Translations under genes and position numbers: made by a program | Notes under the pieces: model-generated | What the model saw: the letters and a program-made list of their open reading frames with translations, nothing else | Told to the model about the DNA's origin: nothing | The model's database searches: none | NCBI RefSeq assembly: GCF_021028995.1 | Contig: NZ_JAJJZG010000006.1 | Coordinates: forward strand, 1 to 64,000 | Origin: Halobacterium sp. KA-4 | GTDB lineage: Archaea; Halobacteriota; Halobacteria; Halobacteriales; Halobacteriaceae | Length of the DNA stretch: 64,000 bases | Reading direction: 5' to 3' | In this document: positions 14,440-23,351 of the stretch, piece after piece | How the letters are laid out: the number at the start of each line of letters is the position of its first letter | Numbering within the stretch: position 1 is the stretch's first letter

Positions 14440-16377
14440 ATGACTGACCTAGGTGGCTTCCAGGACCACGTCGCTCGCGTCAACCTCGGCGCTGGCGACG
14501 TCGACTACGAGAGCATCGACGACGAGGACGCGCGCAAGTACATCGGCGCGCGCGGCCTCGGCGTGAAGTACGTCTTCGAGAACGGCCCCGACGTCGAGCC
14601 GCTCTCCGAGGAGAACCTCCTCGCGTTCATGAACGGCCCGCTAACGGGGACGCAGACGCCGATGAGCGGCCGCATCGCCGTCGTGACGAAATCCCCGCTG
14701 ACGGACACCGTTACGGACTCCCACCACGGCGGGTGGAGCGGCGCGCGCCTCAAGTGGGCGGGCTTCGACGGCCTGCTGTTCGAGGGGAAAGCCGAGGACC
14801 CCGTCTACGCCGTCGTCGAGGACGGCGAAGTCGAGCTGCGTGACGCCAGCCACCTTTGGGGCTACGGCGTCCACGACACCATCGACGAATTGGAGAGCGA
14901 AGTCGACGGCGCGTACGGGAAGAACCTCTCCGCGATGGCCATCGGCCCGGGCGGCGAGAACACGGTCCGGTACGCCTGCATCATCAACGAAGACGACCGC
15001 GCCTCCGGCCGGGGTGGTACGGGCGCCGTCATGGGGTCGAAAAACCTCAAAGCGGTCGTCGTAAAGGCGTCCACGCAGATGCCCAAGCCCGCCGACCGCG
15101 AGACGTTCATGGACGGCCACAAGGCCGCCATGCAGGCGATTCAGGAGTCCGACGTCACCGCGCCCAACGAGGGCGGGCTCTCCGTCTACGGGACGAACGT
15201 CCTGATGAACCTCACCGAGGAAATGGACGGCCTCCCGACCCGAAACGGCCGATACACGTCCACGAGTACGGAAACCGAGGCCGAACCCGACGAGCCGAAC
15301 ATCGACTCCGAGAAGGTCTCCGGGGAGAACGTCGAGGAGAACATCCTCGTCGACGACCCGACGTGTCACTCCTGCCCGGTCGCCTGCAAGAAGGAAGTCG
15401 AGGTCGACGTCCACCACAAGGGCGAGGACCTCAACGTCCGCATGGAGTCCTACGAGTACGAGTCCGCGTGGGCGCTCGGCCCGAACTCCATGAACGACGA
15501 CCGCGACAAGGTCGCGCTGATGATGGACCGCTGTAACGACTTCGGCATCGACACCATCGACAGCGGGAACATGCTCGCGTTCGCGATGGAGGCCGCCGAG
15601 AAGGGCTACCTCGACGACTTCGACGAGACCCTCGACTGGGGCGACGTCGACGCCATGGTCGAGATGCTGGAGAAAATCGCTACCCGCGACACCGACCTCG
15701 CGGACGTGCTTGCCGAGGGGCAGAAGCGTGCGGCGGAGACGCTGGACGCCCACGACTGCCGCCTCGACGTGAAGGGGCAGTCCATCGCGGCGTACGACCC
15801 GCGCGGTCTGAAGGGCATGGGCATCGGGTACGCGACCTCGAACCGCGGCGGCTGTCACCTCCGCGGGTACACGCCCGCCGCCGAGATTCTCGGCATCCCG
15901 GAGAAGGTCGACCCCACGGACTGGGAAGGGAAAGGCGAACTCACGGCGACCTTCCAGGACCTCCACGCCATCTCGGACTCGTTCGACATCTGCAAATTCA
16001 ACGCGTTCGCGGAGGGCGTCGAGGAGTACATCGACCAGTACAACGGCATGACCGGCCGCGACGTCGGCGAGGAGGAACTGCTGGAAACGGGCGAGCGCAT
16101 CTACAACCTCGAACGCTACTACAACAACCTCGCCGGCTTCGACGGCGACGACGACACCCTCCCGGACCGCTTCGTGGAGGGCGCGGAGGACGCGGTGCCC
16201 GCGGGCGGCGGCATCGAGGGTGAACTCTGCGAACTCGACGCGATGAAAGACGAGTACTACGAGCACCGCGGCTGGGTCGACGGCGTCGTTCCCGACGAGA
16301 AACTCGACGACCTCAGCATCGACCTCGGTCCCGGCACGGGCGTCTCCGCGAGCGGCGCAGCGTCCGCGGACGACTAG
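14440..16377 (+). CDS. aor: tungsten-dependent aldehyde:ferredoxin oxidoreductase
   Basis: A 645-residue AOR-family enzyme, which oxidises aldehydes to acids with ferredoxin as acceptor, using tungstopterin and a 4Fe-4S cluster. The cluster ligands are visible: CHSCPVACK (Cys309, Cys312, Cys316) and Cys518 in SFDICKFN. Pterin-binding blocks include GGWSGARLKWAG and GGCHLRGYTPAAE. The N-terminus (DHVARVNLGAG) matches the family, so the ATG at 14440 is used. The MoaD-like operon next to it is transcribed the other way. The aldehyde substrate is unknown. Confidence 0.92.
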   Translation: MTDLGGFQDHVARVNLGAGDVDYESIDDEDARKYIGARGLGVKYVFENGPDVEPLSEENLLAFMNGPLTGTQTPMSGRIAVVTKSPLTDTVTDSHHGGWSGARLKWAGFDGLLFEGKAEDPVYAVVEDGEVELRDASHLWGYGVHDTIDELESEVDGAYGKNLSAMAIGPGGENTVRYACIINEDDRASGRGGTGAVMGSKNLKAVVVKASTQMPKPADRETFMDGHKAAMQAIQESDVTAPNEGGLSVYGTNVLMNLTEEMDGLPTRNGRYTSTSTETEAEPDEPNIDSEKVSGENVEENILVDDPTCHSCPVACKKEVEVDVHHKGEDLNVRMESYEYESAWALGPNSMNDDRDKVALMMDRCNDFGIDTIDSGNMLAFAMEAAEKGYLDDFDETLDWGDVDAMVEMLEKIATRDTDLADVLAEGQKRAAETLDAHDCRLDVKGQSIAAYDPRGLKGMGIGYATSNRGGCHLRGYTPAAEILGIPEKVDPTDWEGKGELTATFQDLHAISDSFDICKFNAFAEGVEEYIDQYNGMTGRDVGEEELLETGERIYNLERYYNNLAGFDGDDDTLPDRFVEGAEDAVPAGGGIEGELCELDAMKDEYYEHRGWVDGVVPDEKLDDLSIDLGPGTGVSASGAASADD

Positions 16378-16454
16378 CGTTCCAATTCGACGTTCCACAT
16401 TCTTTTGCTGCCCGACTTGCCAGCGTAGCGACAGCCGCTCAACAGCTGGTCCCT

Positions 16455-16565
16455 GGCGGATTGAAAGGGCGAGGCCGACCGGAGGGAGGCCTCGACGTTC
16501 TCGAACGGTGAGCGTAGCGAGCCGTGAGAGCCGCCCGAGTCGTGGACACCGAGGGCTTTCAGGTG
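16455..16565 (+). repeat. single copy of the haloarchaeal hairpin repeat
   Basis: It begins GGCGGATTGAAAGGG (16455-16469) and ends GAGGGCTTTCAGGTG (16551-16565), with GC-rich inverted segments between, such as GAGGCC against GGCCTC. These ends match those of the two units at 9369-9639. It fills most of the 270-bp gap between aor and the XPB-type helicase. No other gene is seen in that gap. Confidence 0.7.
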
Positions 16566-16647
16566 TGCGAGAGAGCGACAAATTCAGGAGCGATTCCGAC
16601 ACCTAGACCCGAAACCCGTTTTTCCACGCGCGCCCTACGACGCTGCA

Positions 16648-18447
16648 GTGACTGACATCTCCAAGGAGGCGTTCCACGACGCCCTCGAAGCCGTGGGTCG
16701 GCCGGTCGCGACCGCCGCGCAGGTCGCCCGGGAACTCGACTGGACGCAGGCGGCGGCTGCCGACGCCCTCGCCGAACTCGCTGAATCGGGCGACGTGGAG
16801 CGCGCGGACGTGGAGAACGACCCGGTGGTGTGGTATCCGCGGGACTGGCTGGAACTGACGGACCGCGAGCGGGTCGTGCCGTTTCCGGACCGCCGGGAGA
16901 TCGTCGTCGACCAGCCCGCGCAGTTCACGCGCGCCCAGCTGTCGCGGTTCGCGCACCTCGCGGACACGACGCGTACGGGCAGCTACCGGTACGTCGTCCG
17001 TGAGGAGGACGTGTGGGCGGCGCCGTTCGAGAGCCTTGGCGACCTGCTGGCGGCGATGGACCGCGTGCTCCCGCGGGACTGCCCCGGGCTGAAGGACTGG
17101 GTTGAAGAGCAGTGGACGCGCGCGACGCGGTTCAGGCTCGTGACGCACGAGGACGGCTACGTCGTCCTCGAAGCGAAGACCGAGAGCCTGCTCGGGAACG
17201 TCGCCGACCAGCACCTCGCCGACGACGTAATTCGCGCGCCCATCTCGGACACGGAGGCGTGGGTCGCCGAGAACAAGGTCGCGGAACTGAAGCGCACGCT
17301 CTACGAGGCCGGCTACCCCGTCCAGGACGAGCGCGACCTCGAAACTGGGGAGCCCCTAGACGTCGACCTCGATCTCGAACTCCGGGACTACCAGCAGGAT
17401 TGGGTGGAACGGTTCGTCGATGCGAGTTCAGGCGTGCTCGTCGGGCCGCCGGGGTCGGGGAAGACTGTCGCCGCGATGGGTGTGCTCGAAACCGTCGGCG
17501 GCGAGACGCTGATTCTGGTGCCGAGCCGTGAACTCGCGGCGCAGTGGCGCGAGGAGTTGCTCGCGCACACGAACCTCGAACGCGACCAAATCGGTGAGTA
17601 TCACGGCGGCACGAAGAACGTGCGCCCCGTCACCATCGCCACGTACCAGACCGCGGGGATGGACCGCCACCGCCACGTCTTCGACGATCGGGAGTGGGGA
17701 CTGGTCGTCTACGACGAAGTCCACCACATCCCCGCGGAGGTCGCGCGCCGGTCGGCGGACCTCCAGAGCAAGCACCGCCTCGGGCTCACCGCAACGCCGG
17801 TCCGCGAGGACGACAAGGAAGAAGACATCTACACGCTGGTCGGGCCGCCGATTGGCACGGATTGGGACGCGCTGTTCGACGCGGGCTACGTCGCTGAACC
17901 CACCGTCGAGATTCGGTACGTGCCGTGGCGCGACGACGATGCCCGCTACGAGTACGCCGCGGAGAGCGGGCATACGCGCCGTCGGCTCGCCGCGGAGAAT
18001 CCCGCGAAAGACGAGGAGGTCCAACACCTGCTGCGCCAGCACGCTGACAAGCAGGCGCTCGTGTTCGTGGACTACCTCGAACAGGGTGAGCGACTCGCGG
18101 AAGCCATCGACGCGCCGTTCGTCAGCGGGGAGACCCGCCACGCCGAACGGGAGGCGCTGTTCGACCGATTCCGCACGGGCGCGCTGAACACGCTCGTCGT
18201 CTCTCGCATCGGCGACGAGGGAATCGACCTGCCGGACGCCGAACTCGCAATCGTCGCCTCGGGCTTGGGCGGGAGCCGCCGGCAGGGTGCCCAGCGTGCC
18301 GGGCGGACGATGCGACCGGGTGGCCAGTCGCTTTTGTTCGTGCTCGCGACGCGCGGGACCGAGGAGGAGGACGACGCCCGCAGCCGGATGCGCCACCTCG
18401 CCGCGAAGGGCGTCCGTGTCACGGAGTCCGGCAGCGAACAGGCCTGA
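16648..18447 (+). CDS. XPB/Rad25-type superfamily 2 helicase
   Basis: A 599-residue SF2 helicase. Residues about 8-60 form a winged helix (AAQVARELDWTQAAAADALA). The helicase core has RDYQQDWV (Q-like), Walker A GPPGSGKT (266-273), DEVHH, LTATP, and motif VI QRAGRTMRPGG. Archaeal XPB relatives open DNA in repair or transcription-linked processes. The start is GTG at 16648. The 3' part (LLFVLATRGTEEEDDA) is typical for haloarchaeal members. Confidence 0.88.
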   Translation: MTDISKEAFHDALEAVGRPVATAAQVARELDWTQAAAADALAELAESGDVERADVENDPVVWYPRDWLELTDRERVVPFPDRREIVVDQPAQFTRAQLSRFAHLADTTRTGSYRYVVREEDVWAAPFESLGDLLAAMDRVLPRDCPGLKDWVEEQWTRATRFRLVTHEDGYVVLEAKTESLLGNVADQHLADDVIRAPISDTEAWVAENKVAELKRTLYEAGYPVQDERDLETGEPLDVDLDLELRDYQQDWVERFVDASSGVLVGPPGSGKTVAAMGVLETVGGETLILVPSRELAAQWREELLAHTNLERDQIGEYHGGTKNVRPVTIATYQTAGMDRHRHVFDDREWGLVVYDEVHHIPAEVARRSADLQSKHRLGLTATPVREDDKEEDIYTLVGPPIGTDWDALFDAGYVAEPTVEIRYVPWRDDDARYEYAAESGHTRRRLAAENPAKDEEVQHLLRQHADKQALVFVDYLEQGERLAEAIDAPFVSGETRHAEREALFDRFRTGALNTLVVSRIGDEGIDLPDAELAIVASGLGGSRRQGAQRAGRTMRPGGQSLLFVLATRGTEEEDDARSRMRHLAAKGVRVTESGSEQA

Positions 18448-18497
18448 CACGGCGCCGAACCCCGGGCATTAAGCCGCCGGCCGGCACACTGCCGACG

Positions 18498-18890
18498 ATG
18501 ACCGAGTTTCCGTTCACGACCACGGTCGACGTGCGGTATCAGGACCACGACACGCTCGGGCACGTCAACAACGCCGTCTACGTCACTTACCTGGAGGAAG
18601 CGCGCGTCGCATACCTCACGGAGCACGCGGGACTGTCGATGGAGAACCTCTCGATGGTCGTCGCGCACCTTGACGTGGACTTCGTCGAACCTGTCCGGCA
18701 CGCCGAATCGGTCGAGGTCGCGATCGACGTCACCGACGTCGGCGGGTCGAGTTTCACGATGGCCTACGAAATTCGCCACGAGAACAGCGTCGCCGTCGAA
18801 GCCGAGTCCGTACAGGTCACAATCAACTCGGATACTGGAAAGAGCCATCCGGTCCCGAAGGCGTGGCGGGCGGCGTTCCAGGAAGACTAG
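18498..18890 (+). CDS. hotdog-fold acyl-CoA thioesterase
   Basis: A 130-residue 4-hydroxybenzoyl-CoA thioesterase-like protein. The signature RYQDHDTLGHVNNAVYVTYL with a following EEAR is the family's catalytic helix and its Asp. It likely hydrolyses an acyl-CoA; the substrate is not known. It starts at the first ATG after the XPB-type gene, 50 bp away, and abuts the stop of the convergent DICT gene without overlap. Confidence 0.88.
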   Translation: MTEFPFTTTVDVRYQDHDTLGHVNNAVYVTYLEEARVAYLTEHAGLSMENLSMVVAHLDVDFVEPVRHAESVEVAIDVTDVGGSSFTMAYEIRHENSVAVEAESVQVTINSDTGKSHPVPKAWRAAFQED

Positions 18891-19634
18891 CTACGCGGGC
18901 CCTGTCGCCGGGAACGCGTTGAGTCGAGCGAGAATCGTGTCGACGATGGCCGCGTTGAATGTCCAGAAGCCGTAGAACTGGTTGTCGTCACGCTCTTCGG
19001 CGAGCAGTGCGCGCTTGTCGTCGTCGCTTTTGGCGTCCAACACCACGAACCACGTGTCCGTAATTTCGTCGTCCTCGTAGGCGTGAATCGTGTGGGCGTC
19101 GGTCGGCACCGTCCAGTTCGGCCGCCCGTAGATGTGGGTGTCGACGCCCGCGGCCGCGAGCCGTTCGTAGAACCGGTACTGCGGCCGCAGGTTCGACAGC
19201 CGCTGGAAGCCCGCGTGCAGCGTTCCCCCGAGCTGGTGGGCACTCGACTCGATTTCGCGGGAGGCGACGACCATTCGGTCGCGGCCGTAGTCGGTAAACA
19301 CCGACTGGTCGATGTGGCGGAACAGTTCTGGGTACTCGATCTCCTCCGGGGCGGAGACGTCGATGAGCGGGGAGTCCGGCCGGACCACCCGGTACAGCGA
19401 CTTCAGCGACGACGCCGCGAGGTACTCGCTGTCGTCGTGGAGCACGACAAAATTGCGTGGGATGCCGTCGTCGGTGGCGGCGCGCCGCAAGTCCACCGAC
19501 TGCACCGCAAAGTACGACTGGATGTCCTGCAGCACGGACCGCGGTACGTCGACGTTGTACAGCGTCAGCGTGAGCGCGCGCTCGTCGACGCGATCAACGA
19601 TGTCCGGCAGTGGGGGAGCAGCGTCGTCAGCCAT
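18891..19634 (-). CDS. DICT sensory-domain protein
   Basis: A 247-residue soluble protein of the haloarchaeal DICT (sensory) type: FVVLHDDSEYLAASSLKSLY and RPDSPLIDVSAP are the characteristic blocks, and the C-terminal half (IHAYEDDEITDTWFVVLD) completes the domain. Such proteins are thought to sense a ligand and regulate by protein contact. The ATG at 19634 is preferred because a TATA-like GATTTATGA (minus strand, 19666-19674) lies about 35 bp upstream. Confidence 0.75.
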   Translation of the reverse strand: MADDAAPPLPDIVDRVDERALTLTLYNVDVPRSVLQDIQSYFAVQSVDLRRAATDDGIPRNFVVLHDDSEYLAASSLKSLYRVVRPDSPLIDVSAPEEIEYPELFRHIDQSVFTDYGRDRMVVASREIESSAHQLGGTLHAGFQRLSNLRPQYRFYERLAAAGVDTHIYGRPNWTVPTDAHTIHAYEDDEITDTWFVVLDAKSDDDKRALLAEERDDNQFYGFWTFNAAIVDTILARLNAFPATGPA

Positions 19635-19718
19635 CGCTACGTATCTGGTCCGTGTGGTGCCCGACTCATAAATCCGCGTGGCCAAGTGACATCCGCCGAG
19701 TCGGCTGCATACCTGCGG

Positions 19719-20606
19719 TCACGTCGCGCGCCCCGTCGTCGTGACTGCGATGCCGACGAGGACCACGGCGCCGCCCGCGACGGTGAACACGCCGGGTACC
19801 TGCCCGAAGACAGCGAGTGCAAGCAGCGTGCTCCCGACCGGCTCGCCGAGCAGCGAGACGCTCACGACGCTGGACTCGACGTACTTCAGCGCCCAGTTGA
19901 CGAGCGTGTGGCCGAACAGCCCGGGGCCGACGGCCATCGCGACGAACAGCGCCCACTCGCGGGCCGGATAGTCGACGAGCGGCAGCCCAAGCGCGACTGC
20001 CACCGCGAACAACACGACCGTGCAGACGCCGTAGACGGCGAACACGTACGGCGCTAAGGAGAGACGCTGGCGGACCGACCGCCCTGCGAGCACGTACCCC
20101 GCGCCAGCCACGGCTCCGACGACCGCGAGCGCGTTCCCAAGGTTCGGCGCCGACCCGACTGCACTTCCCGTGAGGAAGTCGCCCGCCGACAACAGCACCG
20201 AACCCGCAATAGCGACGAGGATGCCGCCGACGATGCGCGCGCCGACGCGCTCGTCCAACAGCAGCCACGCACCCACCGCGACGAACGCCGGCTGCGTCTG
20301 CACGAGTGTCGTCGACGCCGCGATGCTCGTGAATTCGATGGACGCGAACCACGACGCGAAGTGAACCGCCAACAGCACGCCCGCGACGCTCACGACCAGC
20401 CAGTCCGCACCCGAAACGTCGGCGAATTCGCGGCGCTCGCGGAACGCGAACGGCGCGACGAACGCGGTCGTGAACAACACCCGGTAGCCCGCCTTCAACA
20501 CGCGCGGCGCGTCGCTGAGCTCCACGAGGATGGCGCTCGTGCTCACCGCGACGACGGCGACAGCGACGGCGGCCATCGGCGGCACGACGGGGTCGTCGGC
20601 ACTCAC
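19719..20606 (-). CDS. EamA/DMT-family membrane transporter
   Basis: A 295-residue protein with about ten hydrophobic helices and the internal two-fold repeat of the drug/metabolite transporter superfamily (VQTQPAFVAVGAWLLLDERV in the first half, SLLGEPVGSTLLALAVFGQ in the second). It probably exports or imports a small metabolite; the substrate is unknown. It starts with GTG at 20606. Confidence 0.88.
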   Translation of the reverse strand: MSADDPVVPPMAAVAVAVVAVSTSAILVELSDAPRVLKAGYRVLFTTAFVAPFAFRERREFADVSGADWLVVSVAGVLLAVHFASWFASIEFTSIAASTTLVQTQPAFVAVGAWLLLDERVGARIVGGILVAIAGSVLLSAGDFLTGSAVGSAPNLGNALAVVGAVAGAGYVLAGRSVRQRLSLAPYVFAVYGVCTVVLFAVAVALGLPLVDYPAREWALFVAMAVGPGLFGHTLVNWALKYVESSVVSVSLLGEPVGSTLLALAVFGQVPGVFTVAGGAVVLVGIAVTTTGRAT

Positions 20607-20716
20607 GGCTGGACGTTACCGGCCGCAGCAAAAGAGATTGCGCTCGCGGGAGTCGGGAGAGAGTTATTCCGCGTCCGTGCGAACGATAGTGAGCGCGGGC
20701 ACGAGTGGCCGACCGG

Positions 20717-21274
20717 TCACTCGGCGTCCGCGGGCGTGTCGAAGTCGTGGTAGTGTTCGCCTTTCTCCTTTGAGAGGATGTTGAGCGCGGCCGCAGCGCC
20801 GTCGCCGGCTGAGATGACTGCCTGCCACTCCTCGACGCGTACCATGGCGCCAGTCGCGTAGGCGTCCTCGACGCTCGTCTCCATGTCGACGTCCACGTCG
20901 ACGACGCCCTCGTCGGTGAACGCGGCACCGAGGTCTTCGGCGAGGTCGCGGCTCGCACCCGTCGCGAGCACGACGTAGTCCGCTTCGTACTCGCCGTCTT
21001 CGGTCGTCACCGCGAACCCGTCACCGGACTGCTCGACGCCCGTAACTTCCTCGCCCTGGTGGCGGTCGACGCCGAATTTGTCGACCTGCTCGCGGGCGCT
21101 CTCCATAAACGCCGTGCCGTCCTCGGAGTCGATGCCGAGGTAGTTGAAGAGGTGGGCTTTGTGCATCCACGTCTCGTCGGTGTCGAAGACGGTCGTCTCG
21201 AGGTCGTTTTTCGCCGTGAACAGCGCCGCGCTCAGGCCGGCGGGACCGCCGCCGACGACGATGACGTGTGTCAT
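20717..21274 (-). CDS. short thioredoxin-reductase-like FAD protein lacking the NADPH domain
   Basis: A 185-residue flavoprotein. VIVVGGGPAGLSAALFTAKN is a textbook FAD-binding N-terminus, YVVLATGAS closes the first half, and DAYATGAMVRVEEWQAVISAGDGAAAA matches the C-terminal FAD segment of thioredoxin reductases. The central NADPH domain and the CxxC redox motif are absent, so it cannot be a normal thioredoxin reductase. The electron partner is unknown. A longer relative is at 39877-40767. Confidence 0.8.
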   Translation of the reverse strand: MTHVIVVGGGPAGLSAALFTAKNDLETTVFDTDETWMHKAHLFNYLGIDSEDGTAFMESAREQVDKFGVDRHQGEEVTGVEQSGDGFAVTTEDGEYEADYVVLATGASRDLAEDLGAAFTDEGVVDVDVDMETSVEDAYATGAMVRVEEWQAVISAGDGAAAALNILSKEKGEHYHDFDTPADAE

Positions 21275-21305
21275 AGTTGTATGTTCTCCCGCTCACCGGT
21301 TAAAC

Positions 21306-21782
21306 CTACGGCCCGTCCAGAATGTCCCGCGTCCGGCGGTGGCGGTACCAGAACATCGGCGCGAGCCCGAGGCGCGCGAACTCGTCGCCGATACCGCCGA
21401 TTGGCGCACGGTACTCGACGTGGTCTCGAATCAGCGTCTCGTCGCCGTCGGCGTAGAACAGGTGCGTGTGCTCCCACTCGGGGAACGGCCCCTCCTCCAT
21501 CACGTCCACGAAGTACGCGGTGTCTTCGCCCTCCTCTCGGGTGGTGATGTGCGAGACCCACGTCTGCCGCGGCCCGACGCCGAACGGCTGCACGGACGCG
21601 TGAATCCGCGTGCCCGCCGTGAGGACGTGCGCCTCGGGTTCGTCGTCCGGGCGCTCGATTTCCTCGACGCGCAGGTCGAGCCAGTCCGGCGTCAACGACC
21701 GCAGGCCGTCGATAGTGGAGTGGAACGCCCACACGTCGGCAAGCGGCGCGCGAACCCGCAACTCCCGCTCGAAAGTCGCCAT
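21306..21782 (-). CDS. SRPBCC (START-like) family protein
   Basis: A 158-residue ligand-binding or cyclase-type fold of the SRPBCC superfamily: FERELRVRAPLADVWAFHST and the late IRDHVEYRAPIGG with a C-terminal helix. Haloarchaeal members often have a lipid or small aromatic ligand; none is proven here. The ATG at 21782 gives the family start directly. Confidence 0.75.
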   Translation of the reverse strand: MATFERELRVRAPLADVWAFHSTIDGLRSLTPDWLDLRVEEIERPDDEPEAHVLTAGTRIHASVQPFGVGPRQTWVSHITTREEGEDTAYFVDVMEEGPFPEWEHTHLFYADGDETLIRDHVEYRAPIGGIGDEFARLGLAPMFWYRHRRTRDILDGP

Positions 21783-21833
21783 ACACGTCGTTCGCGGGGC
21801 GCGTGCAAAACTCCGGCGGCAGGGGTCGTTCGG

Positions 21834-22262
21834 CTACTTGAGTCGCTCCTGCAGGAACGAGGGGTGGGCGGCAGTGACGCCGTCGATGCCGTGAATCTCG
21901 TCGCTAATGACTTCGCCGAGCGCGTCCCCATCGGCGGCCCGGACTTCGGCCATCAGCATGTGGTCGCCGCTGGACGTGTACAGCGCGTGGACGGCGTTCA
22001 AGTCCTTCAGGTCGCGCGTCGCCTCCACGTACCGCTCGGAGGCCACGTCGATGCCCACGAGCGCGATGGACTGCCCGGAGAGTTTCTTCGGGTCGACGTC
22101 CGCCGAGTAGCCGACGATGACGCCTTCGTCTTCGAGTTTGTCGATGTACTTCCGGACCGTCGGCTTCGAGACGTCCGCGCGGGCGGCGATGTCGGCGTAC
22201 GAGGCCTGCGCGTCCTCCTCGAGTGCGGCGAGGATTCGGTCTTCCGTCGATTCGGTGCTCAC
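21834..22262 (-). CDS. Lrp/AsnC-family transcription regulator
   Basis: A 142-residue Lrp-type regulator: N-terminal winged helix (YADIAARADVSKPTVRKYID) and a C-terminal RAM ligand/oligomerisation domain (VALVGIDVA, SGDHMLMAEV). The GTG at 22262 is chosen because the TATA-like AAGATATTTTTT (minus strand, 22285-22296) stands about 28 bp upstream. It lies just downstream of porBA on the same strand, a linkage also found in Halobacterium, which suggests control of pyruvate metabolism (inference). Confidence 0.85.
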   Translation of the reverse strand: MSTESTEDRILAALEEDAQASYADIAARADVSKPTVRKYIDKLEDEGVIVGYSADVDPKKLSGQSIALVGIDVASERYVEATRDLKDLNAVHALYTSSGDHMLMAEVRAADGDALGEVISDEIHGIDGVTAAHPSFLQERLK

Positions 22263-22284
22263 ACCCCTCGTTTTGGTGCCTGTG

Positions 22285-22296
22285 AAAAAATATCTT
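22285..22296 (-). promoter_or_regulatory. TATA box of the Lrp-family gene
   Basis: AAGATATTTTTT on the minus strand, centred 28 bp before the GTG at 22262. This gives a leaderless or nearly leaderless transcript and fixes the start codon. Confidence 0.65.
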
Positions 22297-22409
22297 CCGA
22301 ATGAGAAAGTCACCTCGCGTGGGCGAGAAGCGTCGTGGTCGCGCGCCGAAGCCGTCGGCTACTCGAGCGATTCGCGCGAAAGAAATTGGAGCCGGGCCGG
22401 AGTGGAACG

Positions 22410-23348
22410 CTACTTGTGGCGCTCGATGAAGTCGTACGAGCGCTCCCAGTCGTAGTCCTCGTCGAAGTACCGCTCCGCGAGCGGTTCCTCGGGCATGTCG
22501 CCGCGCTGCTGCTTCTCTGCCTGGTAGGAGTTGCGGTTCTCGTCCTTGTAGTAGCGCCCGGTGAGGACGGTGCCCTCGTAGAGGGCGTCCTCGGTCTCGT
22601 GCATCAGGTCGGCCGCCTCGCGGCGGTCGGTGATGTCGAAGTCGTAGTCGTCGCTGTCCTGCACGTCGACGTAGGGGACGTACTGCTTGGCGTCCTTGTT
22701 CCACGTCGGGCACTGGGTCAGGAAGTCGACGTGGGAGAAGCCGTCGTGCTCGATGGCTTCCACGATGATTTCCTGGGCCTGGTTCGGGTTGACGGCCGCC
22801 GTACGGGCGACGTACGAGGCGCCAGCCGACAGGCTCATCGAGAGCGGGCGGATCGGGTCCTTCGCGCTCCCGTGAGGCTGGGTCTTCGACTTGTGGCCCT
22901 TCGGCGACGTCGGCGACGTCTGGCCCTTCGTGAGGCCGAAGACCTCGTTGTTGAACACGATGTAGGTCATGTCGTGGTTCTCCCGGGCGGTGTGCATGAA
23001 GTGGTTCCCGCCGATGCCGTAGCCGTCACCGTCGCCGCCCGCCGCGACGACTTCGACGCCGTCGTTGGCGAGCTTCGCGGCGCGGGCCACGGGGAGCGAC
23101 CGACCGTGAATCGTGTGGAAGCCGTAACTCTCGAAGTAGCTGTTGAGCTTCCCCGAGCAGCCGATACCGGTGCACAGCAGCACTTCCTCGGGGTCCTTGC
23201 CGAGTTCCGCCATCGCACCCTTCAGCGCCTTCAGGACGCCGAAGTCACCGCAGCCAGGACACCACGTCGGCTGCGGCTCGATGCCGGGCGTGAACTCGTC
23301 CCGTTCGACCTCCCGATCCTCTCCGATTGCGCTGAACGCTTTGCTCAT
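22410..23348 (-). CDS. porB: 2-oxoacid (pyruvate):ferredoxin oxidoreductase beta subunit
   Basis: A 312-residue TPP-binding subunit. WCPGCGD near the N-terminus holds cluster-type cysteines, with further GIGCSG. GGDGDGYGIGGNH is the TPP/Mg signature. With PorA it makes acetyl-CoA, CO2 and reduced ferredoxin from pyruvate. A 2-oxoglutarate-specific enzyme is the alternative, and motifs do not separate the two. It starts 3 nt after the PorA stop, so they form one operon. Confidence 0.85.
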   Translation of the reverse strand: MSKAFSAIGEDREVERDEFTPGIEPQPTWCPGCGDFGVLKALKGAMAELGKDPEEVLLCTGIGCSGKLNSYFESYGFHTIHGRSLPVARAAKLANDGVEVVAAGGDGDGYGIGGNHFMHTARENHDMTYIVFNNEVFGLTKGQTSPTSPKGHKSKTQPHGSAKDPIRPLSMSLSAGASYVARTAAVNPNQAQEIIVEAIEHDGFSHVDFLTQCPTWNKDAKQYVPYVDVQDSDDYDFDITDRREAADLMHETEDALYEGTVLTGRYYKDENRNSYQAEKQQRGDMPEEPLAERYFDEDYDWERSYDFIERHK

Positions 23349-23351
23349 GGA

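Noticed and set aside
14641-16602. 653-codon open frame on the minus strand
   Set aside because: It lies opposite the aldehyde oxidoreductase gene and gives a low-complexity Val/Arg-rich product.
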